Assembly (NCBI GenBank): GCA_916613615.1
Contig: OU744725.1
Location: 6,926,708 to 6,990,707, forward strand
DNA: 64,000 nt
DNA from: Steromphala cineraria
Lineage: Eukaryota > Mollusca > Gastropoda > Trochida > Trochidae
Reading direction: 5' to 3'
The notes beneath the pieces are model-generated. The model made no database searches. It saw only the letters and a program-made list of their open reading frames with translations, and was not told where the DNA came from. Each line of letters starts with the position of its first letter. The first letter of the stretch is position 1. Below are positions 57,101-64,000 of the stretch, piece by piece. The position numbers and the translations under genes are program-made.

Positions 57101-60100
57101 TGGCGGCCATTTTGTGTGAACACTTTTAATTAATTTTGTGTAAGAAAAAGGAATCGCATGGCTTAACTTTACGTTATGTATTTGAATTATTACTGCTCCA
57201 TTTAGTTTAAATACATTGTCTTTCAATTGGAACCATTAATTTTCATTCTCCTGACATCACCTCATATTCCTCCAAAAAATGTGCTACTGCCCCTTTAAGA
57301 TAGCTGTAGCATCAACGAGGTCTTTGGTGGGTTTTTTTTAATTCAGTTACTGTGATTTATTATTATACTTTTCAAAGATTTAATCCATAACAATGTATGT
57401 ACAATTAGATTCAAACTAAAGTAAAATGTATCGACAATGGTATATGTTTGCCTACTTTCTGATTTATATGGAAATAAAAAATGTTCTTGATTACTCTTAA
57501 ATATCAAATAAACATTCTTTTTCAGAAGGGTATTCTCCTTGGGGTACTTACTGCATAAAATCCTATTTTTGCTTCATGACAGGTTGTGACTATTTTGTCT
57601 GTGGTATTCGGGCATATTGTTAACTATCACGGAGAGTATATTAAATAATAGTATGTTTTTGTTTAAACATCATTATTTATACTCACCGTTGATAGTTAAC
57701 AATCGTAAGTTCCCTCCCGGCCTCCCCTCGGTCGCGTTCGGCTTCGTGTCTGTCCGTCAGAAGAAGCAATGACCATATAAGTAAGCCACCTGGCGGTGAG
57801 TACTGAGTGCAGTTCACTTGAGCGATAACTCTGTCTTTACTCAGTGTAAGGATTGTCGGGATTAGACAGATTAGGATAATTGGGCATATTGTTAACTATC
57901 AACGGTGAGTATAAATAATGATGTTTAAACAAAAACATACTATATTATGGTTGATTTATTATCATTAGTAATTTGAATTACAAATGACAAAGTTAAAAGG
58001 AATTTAGAAGTCTTTACAAAAGATAATTACATTTACGAATGATCAGTCGAATTTTCCCAAAGGCACTGTAACCAAGCCCACCAAAACTCTTTCAAACGTA
58101 AATGTCATATTGACTAATTTGTGCATGTGCTTAATTTCTCTATGATATTTAAATAAACTCTCTTTTATGTATTTCAGTTATTCAAAATTAAGCAGAAATG
58201 CATTCAACATGATGTAGTCAAACACAGAATTAAAAATTTTGTCAGTTTTAGTTATCAAGCTGAATTAGTTTCAGGACCTTTTAAAGGCTAGACTTCTTTT
58301 ATGCGTATACTGCTATTTAAAGGGACAGTAGCACGTTTTTTGATAATTTTATATTTTAAATTTGTCACTGATAACTGTATTAAAGATTCACATAAAATCC
58401 ATTGGCGGCCATTTTGTGTGAACACTTTTAATTAATTTTGTGTAAGAAATAGGAATCGCATGGCTAAACTTTACGTTATGTATTTGAATTATTACTGCTC
58501 CATTTAGTTTAAATACATTGTCTTTCAATTGGAACCATTAATTTTCATTCTCCTGACATCACCTCATATTCCTCCAAAAAATGTGCTACTGCCCCTTTAA
58601 GATAGCTGTAGCATCAACGAGGTCTTTGGTGGGTTTTTTTTAATTCAGTTACTGTGATTTATTGAAAAAACTGTTCAAAGATTTAATCCATAACATATTG
58701 TTAACTATCACGGAGAGTATATTAAATAATAGTATGTTTTTGTTTAAACATCATTATTTATACTCACCGTTGATAGTTAACAATTGTAAGTTCCCTCCCG
58801 GCCTCCCCTCGGTCGCGTTCGGCTTCGTGTCTGTCCGTCAGAAGAAGCAATGACCATATAAGTAAGCCACCTGGCGGTGAGTACTGAGTGCAGTTCACTT
58901 GAGCGATAACTCTGTCTTTACTCAGTGTAAGGATTGTCGGGATTAGACAGATTAGGATAATTGGGCATATTGTTAACTATCAACGGTGAGTATAAATAAT
59001 GATGTTTAAACAAAAACATACTATATTATGGTTGATTTATTATCATTAGTAATTTGAATTACAAATGACAAAGTTAAAAGGAATTTAGAAGTCTTTACAA
59101 AAGATAATTACATTTACGAATCATCAGTCGAATTTTCACAAAGGCACTGTAACCAAGCCCACCAAAACTCTTTCAAACGTAAATGTCATATTGACTAATT
59201 TGTGCATGTGCTTAATTTCTCTATGATATTTAAATAAACTCTCTTTTATGTATTTCAGTTATTCAAAATTAAGCAGAAATGCATTCAACATGATGTAGTC
59301 AAACACAGAATTAAAAATTTTGTCAGTTTTAGTTATCAAGCTGAATTAGTTTCAGGACCTTTTTAAAGGCTAGACTTCTTTTATGCGTATAATGCTATTT
59401 AAAGGGACAGTAGCACGTTTTTTGATAATTTTATATTTTAAATTTGTCACTGATAACTGTATTAAAGATTCACATAAAATCCATTGGCGGCCATTTTGTG
59501 TGAACACTTTTAATTAATTTTGTGTAAGAAAAAGGAATCGCATGGCTTAACTTTACGTTATGTATTTGAATTATTACTGCTCCATTTAGTTTAAATACAT
59601 TGTCTTTCAATTGGAACCATTAATTTTCATTCTCCTGACATCACCTCATATTCCTCCAAAAAATGTGCTACTGCCCCTTTAAGATAGCTGTAGCATCAAC
59701 GAGGTCTTTGGTGGGTTTTTTTTAATTCAGTTACTGTGATTTATTGATTATATTTCCATGTATGACATCAAAATATATGTAACAATTTTGTTTTAAGGAG
59801 AAGCATTTATATAGGCTTTATTAGCCTGTTTGCTAATCCCTTTTCCATATAGATTATTCTTTTTGTTTTGTATCACATTAACATGTCTTATGGAAATAAA
59901 ATATTGTTTAAATCATTTATTGAAAAAACTTTTCAAAGATTTAATCCATAACAATGTATGTACAATTAGATTCAAACTAAAGTAAAATGTATCGACAATG
60001 GTATATGTTTGCCTACTTTCTGATTTATATGGAAATAAAAAATGTTCTTGATTACTCTTAAATATCAAATAAACATTCTTTTTCAGAAGGGTATTCTCCT

Positions 60101-61459
60101 TGGGGTACTTACTGCATAAAATCCTATTTTTGCTTCATGACAGGTTGTGACTATTTTGTCTGTGGTATTCGGGCATATTGTTAACTATCACGGAGAGTAT
60201 ATTAAATAATAGTATGTTTTTGTTTAAACATCATTATTTATACTCACCGTTGATAGTTAACAATCGTAAGTTCCCTCCCGGCCTCCCCTCGGTCGCGTTC
60301 GGCTTCGTGTCTGTCCGTCAGAAGAAGCAATGACCATATAAGTAAGCCACCTGGCGGTGAGTACTGAGTGCAGTTCACTTGAGCGATAACTCTGTCTTTA
60401 CTCAGTGTAAGGATTGTCGGGATTAGACAGATTAGGATAATTGGGCATATTGTTAACTATCAACGGTGAGTATAAATAATGATGTTTAAACAAAAACATA
60501 CTATATTATGGTTGATTTACTATCATTAGTAATTTGAATTACAAATGACAAAGTTAAAAGGAATTTAGAAGTCTTTACAAAAGATAATTACATTTACGAA
60601 TGATCAGTCGAATTTTCACAAAGGCACTGTAACCAAGCCCACCAAAACTCTTTCAAACGTAAATGTCATATTGACTAATTTGTGCATGTGCTTAATTTCT
60701 CTATGATATTTAAATAAACTCTCTTTTATGTATTTCAGTTATTCAAAATTAAGCAGAAATGCATTCAACATGATGTAGTCAAACACAGAATTAAAAATTT
60801 TGTCAGTTTTAGTTATCAAGCTGAATTAGTTTCAGGACCTTTTAAAGGCTAGACTTCTTTTATGCGTATAATGCTATTTAAAGGGACAGTAGCACGTTTT
60901 TTGATAATTTTATATTTTAAATTGTCACTGATAACTGTATTAAAGATTCACATAAAATCCATTGGCGGCCATTTTGTGTGAACACTTTTAATTAATTTTG
61001 TGTAAGAAAAAGGAATCGCATGGCTAAACTTTACGTTATGTATTTGAATTATTACTGCTCCATTTAGTTTAAATACATTGTCTTTCAATTGGAACCATTA
61101 ATTTTCATTCTCCTGACTTCACCTCATATTCCTCCAAAAAATGTGCTACTGCCCCTTTAAGATAGCTGTAGCATCAACGAGGTCTTTGGTGGTTTTTTTT
61201 TAATTCAGTAACTGTGATTTATTGAAAAAACTTTTCAAAGATTTAATCCATAACAATGTATGTACAATTAGATTCAAACTAAAGTAAAATGTATCGACAA
61301 TGGTATATGTTTGCCTACTTTCTGATTTATATGGAAATAAAAAATGTTCTTGATTACTCTTAAATATCAAATAAACATTCTTTTTCAGAAGGGTATTCTC
61401 CTTGGGGTACTTACTGCATAAAATCCTATTTTTGCTTCATGACAGGTTGTGACTATTTT
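54164..61459 (+). repeat. Six-unit tandem array with 2384-bp higher-order period
   Basis: Anchored on GTAAGTTCCCTCCCGGCCTC at 55321, 56402, 57705, 58786 and 60266, the units are 1081, 1303, 1081 and 1480 bp, plus a leading unit (54164-55320) and a trailing partial unit (60266-61459). Short and long units alternate: two short, two long, and one long unit 177 bp longer. Each unit contains a GC-rich tag, the inverted DIRS-like terminus, a ~50-bp inverted-repeat arm at each side (GTTAACTATCAACGGTGAGT / ACTCACCGTTGATAGTTAAC) and a nested TTAA MITE. Identical small frames at 56278-56469 and 58662-58853 are by-products. Confidence 0.95.
54630..54914 (+). mobile_element. TTAA-flanked MITE, array copy 1
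   Basis: TTAAAGGGACAGTAGCACGT ... TGTGCTACTGCCCCTTTAA, 285 bp. Equivalent copies sit at the same place in every unit: 55933-56216, 57015-57298, 58317-58600, 59399-59682 and 60878-61160. The insertion therefore predates the amplification. Confidence 0.9.
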
Positions 61460-62162
61460 TTTCCAATAAAAATATCAAAAACTACGCTAAAACGTGTTTT
61501 GTCATTATTGTGACCACCCAAAGAGGGCCCCCTCCCCCGGAAGTACCCGATAAAGGGACATAACTCTAATTCTCACCACTTATCAATCTGTCATCAAAGA
61601 GTGCAGACGTACAAGATTTACTCTCACTGACCTTTGCTAAGTTGACTGTGGAAATTATAAGAAAACATGGCGGAAAAGAAACCCCAACTGTATGGTGACG
61701 TTTTCTTTACCTTATTCTTTTAGAATAGGCGGCATTTTTCGCTTTTACACGCGTTGTGACTTAGAAATTTTTCAAACCAGGCACGCCACGTGGCGTGTTT
61801 TGGGGCGAAAAATGACAAACATGGCGGCTTCCCGGGAGATATTTTTCCTGCTAGTGGAAAGGCTTATCTTCTGTCTGGATTCCGCACATGGCTTGGCAGT
61901 TGTAGATTATATTTTTTATATATTTACAAGCATCCTTAGACCTACGATGTTCATGACAATTTCACTTCAAGGGAAGCGCCGTAAAATATTGATTTATGGG
62001 TCGGCGAGCATTTGTTTACATGTTGTTTACATGCTCTTTTCCATTTCAGGCTGTTGTTATGTTCGCATAGGATGCTTTTAGCACTAACATTAGCTCATTT
62101 TAATAGGATGTCGCATTATATGTCACCTCTTTCTACACAATATTAAGACTAACATATTATGT
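61460..62162 (+). other. Junction and 5' part of a second retroelement
   Basis: At 61460 the array unit stops matching its siblings and new sequence begins. The 129-codon frame 61692-62081 has hydrophobic stretches but no recognised domain. Probably the leader of the DIRS-like element whose gag follows. Confidence 0.4.
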
Positions 62163-63814
62163 GTGTCCTCACCACACTTCTTTAAATACTGCTTGCAGTC
62201 TTTCAAGAAGTGTGGGAGGTGTGGTTCATCCCTGCCGGCAGGGGACCGCCACGACCTTTGCATTATCTGCCTTGCCGAGGAGGGACATATTGACAGCAAC
62301 TGCTCCTCCTATGCTGGGTTCACAGACCGTACTCGTCGCAGAAGATCTTTGGACCTGGTGTGGTACAAGGAGCAGAAGGTGGCAGGCCTCTCCCTCAGAT
62401 CGGGTACCCCTCCCCCTTCTAAGCAAAAGACTAGAAAAGGTAAAACTAGTGCTCCTGCCGAGTCCGACTCTATGAGTACAGACTCGGACAGGGCCCCCGG
62501 GAAATCCTCTCGGGGTAAATCTAAGCCTAACCTATCTACCAACACAAACCTCAACTCACTTATTTCACAGCAGCTGAAGTAGTGGCCGACGTTTCTCAGA
62601 ACGTAGTCACGGGGCTCTCTGACACCTTCGATGTAACTGTGCGGCATCCCCGGTGCTGGCACTAACTTGGGCAGTATCCCAGGTGTTGTGCCGGCTTTCG
62701 GTAGGCGTATGCCCACGGCGCCGGGGTCCTCTGTGGCCCCTTGTGGCCAACGTGGAGGAAACGCCCCTGGGTGGCGAATCCACGCAACGCCGCAAGGAGT
62801 CTGATATGGAGTATTCAAGCGAGAGTGAGGACGAGCCCTCTGATCTCTAACTCATCGCTATGCTTAGGGGTATCCGTGACAGGCTTGTCGAGGCTATCCC
62901 GGTGCTTGAGTTGCCACAAGAACAGGCCCTGGACATAGGCTTTAGGTTACCAGGATCGGCTTCAGCCGCCCCGCCGACCGAGAAGACGCAGCTCCGCATC
63001 CTGCCATCAGTGGCCGCGGACGCGATAGCTCCCTTCCTTTCAGTTACCCTCATATGCTATGACTTGCCGGAGCTATATAAGAGGTATCCGTTGGGGAGGG
63101 GGGGATTGTTGGACGTGCCATCGGTGTGCAACGATGTGTACATTTCAGTCAGCCCGGAGGCCATCGTGGCTCCGGCCCGGCATGTGCCCCCCTTCCGCAA
63201 GGGAGACGATTTCCTCAAGACACCTGTTCCGACAGTCGGAGAAGACTTAAAGGAGTGGGTGTCAGCAGTTAAGAGTCTCCCTGTACCAGACCTACATCAG
63301 TTCGCTGACGGTCAAGTCAATTGCGGAGGGGAAGGAGACGAGCCCTTCAGCTCAACTCCAGAGGCAGCTGGCTGATACTAGCATACATCTGGCACGCGAC
63401 TCTGTTAGGAGTTCGGCGTGTCAGATTATGGGCGCAGTGATGGGGATGCGCCGGGTCTGGATGCACTACTCCTCTCTTCCATCCCAGACCCAGGCTATGC
63501 TGCTCGCACTCCGGTACGAACTGGGTTCTACACTGTTCCCCGGGGCTGCAGCGGTGATTCAGACTGCCTCGGAGCAGCTACAGCGTGCCGCGGAAGCCCA
63601 AGCCTCCGCGAGCGCCATAGCTTCCAAGCGCAAGTCTGTGCTGGTTTCACCTCCTGGACCGCCGGCCAAGAAGGGACTCGGGTGGAATAAATCCATTACA
63701 CCCGAGTACACTAAATAAGCAAAGAGGAAGCACAAGGGCAAAAAAGGCAAACAGCAGGCAAAGGGCCAGCAGCAGCTTTTTCGGGGGAAGGGGAGCTCTC
63801 ACAAGGGCTCCTAA
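62163..63814 (+). pseudogene. DIRS-like retrotransposon gag region, frameshifted
   Basis: Four frame segments in order. 62163-62582: a Cys/His finger (FKKCGRCGSSLPAGDRHDL, CIICLAEEG) then a Ser/Lys-rich tail. About 62653-62850: an acidic stretch ending in stop. 62860-63375: starts MLRGIRDRLVEAIPV. About 63304-63718: contains RVWMHYSSLPSQTQAMLLAL and FPGAAAVIQTASEQLQRAAE, resembling the helical core of DIRS gag ('rRqlWL..LP...k..LL.lP..ge.LFG'), with a basic tail. Frame changes near 62590, 62850 and 63310 mean this copy is not intact as read. Reverse transcriptase and tyrosine recombinase would lie beyond the window. Confidence 0.55.
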
Positions 63815-63831
63815 ACCCTCAAGTTCCAGTG

Positions 63832-63975
63832 CCCAGCGTGGGGATCCGTCAGGGGGCCGGAGTGCCGCCGGAGACGGAGACTCAGTGCTCGCTTCCTCAG
63901 CGACCCAGCGTGGAGAACCGTCAGGGGACCGGAGTGTCGCCAGAGACGAGGATTCATTGCTGGAGTCCGGAGCTT
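63832..63975 (+). repeat. 72-bp direct repeat in the retroelement
   Basis: CCCAGCGTGGGGATCCGTCA at 63832 and CCCAGCGTGGAGAACCGTCA at 63904 start two diverged units that continue with CCGGAGTG(C/T)CGCC. Confidence 0.7.
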
Positions 63976-64000
63976 CCAGTGGAAGGGCGGCTATCTCAGT

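Noticed and set aside
62309..62818. 169-codon minus-strand frame
   Set aside because: Antisense shadow of the GC-rich gag region, which has recognisable Cys-rich motifs on the plus strand.

Overview
This is eukaryotic, AT-rich, intron- and transposon-rich DNA. The tRNA-derived SINEs, DIRS-like and Tc1-like relics and minisatellite arrays fit a lophotrochozoan animal, most likely a mollusc. That placement is an inference from repeat style; no species can be named.

Only one ordinary protein-coding gene is clearly supported. The minus strand from 51843 down to 40131 carries 18 phase-compatible exons of a cytosolic alpha-mannosidase of the MAN2C1 type (glycoside hydrolase family 38). They give about 588 residues from the end of the catalytic domain to a TAG stop. 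The upstream exons, with the first three zinc ligands and the nucleophile, are not in the window. Upstream of the first visible exon lie about 1.3 kb of AT-rich DNA and then more than 10 kb of retroelement DNA up to the window edge.

Region by region. 1-28 kb: no confirmed gene; old, diverged duplicated blocks (2.3-3.0 kb with 17.5-19.8 kb; 6.9-7.3 kb with 21.6-22.0 kb; 4.6 kb with 14.8 kb; 22.6 kb with 26.0 kb), tRNA-SINEs, a fold-back element at 9.5 kb, a near-identical 601-bp tandem duplication at 13.2-14.4 kb, and a 1.2-kb element at 17.6 kb whose inverted partner is at 34.7 kb. 28-33.6 kb: a LINE 3' fragment, then a roughly 4.6-kb element whose terminal inverted repeats are minisatellites of the palindrome CGTAATTACG, containing more LINE and MITE debris. 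33.6-40 kb: the inverted 1.2-kb copy, a 66-bp tandem duplication, a SINE and a broken Tc1-like transposase. 40.1-51.8 kb: the MAN2C1 gene, with hairpins, a SINE and a 1.46-kb inverted-repeat element in its introns. 53.2-64 kb: a truncated DIRS-like element with inverted ends, a six-unit tandem array with a 2384-bp higher-order period, and the damaged gag region of a second DIRS-like element running off the window edge.

The most interesting structures are the alternating-unit array at 54.2-61.5 kb, the satellite-TIR element at 29.0-33.6 kb, and a dated insertion at 17.6 kb where the uninserted form of the same repeat survives at 2.4 kb.
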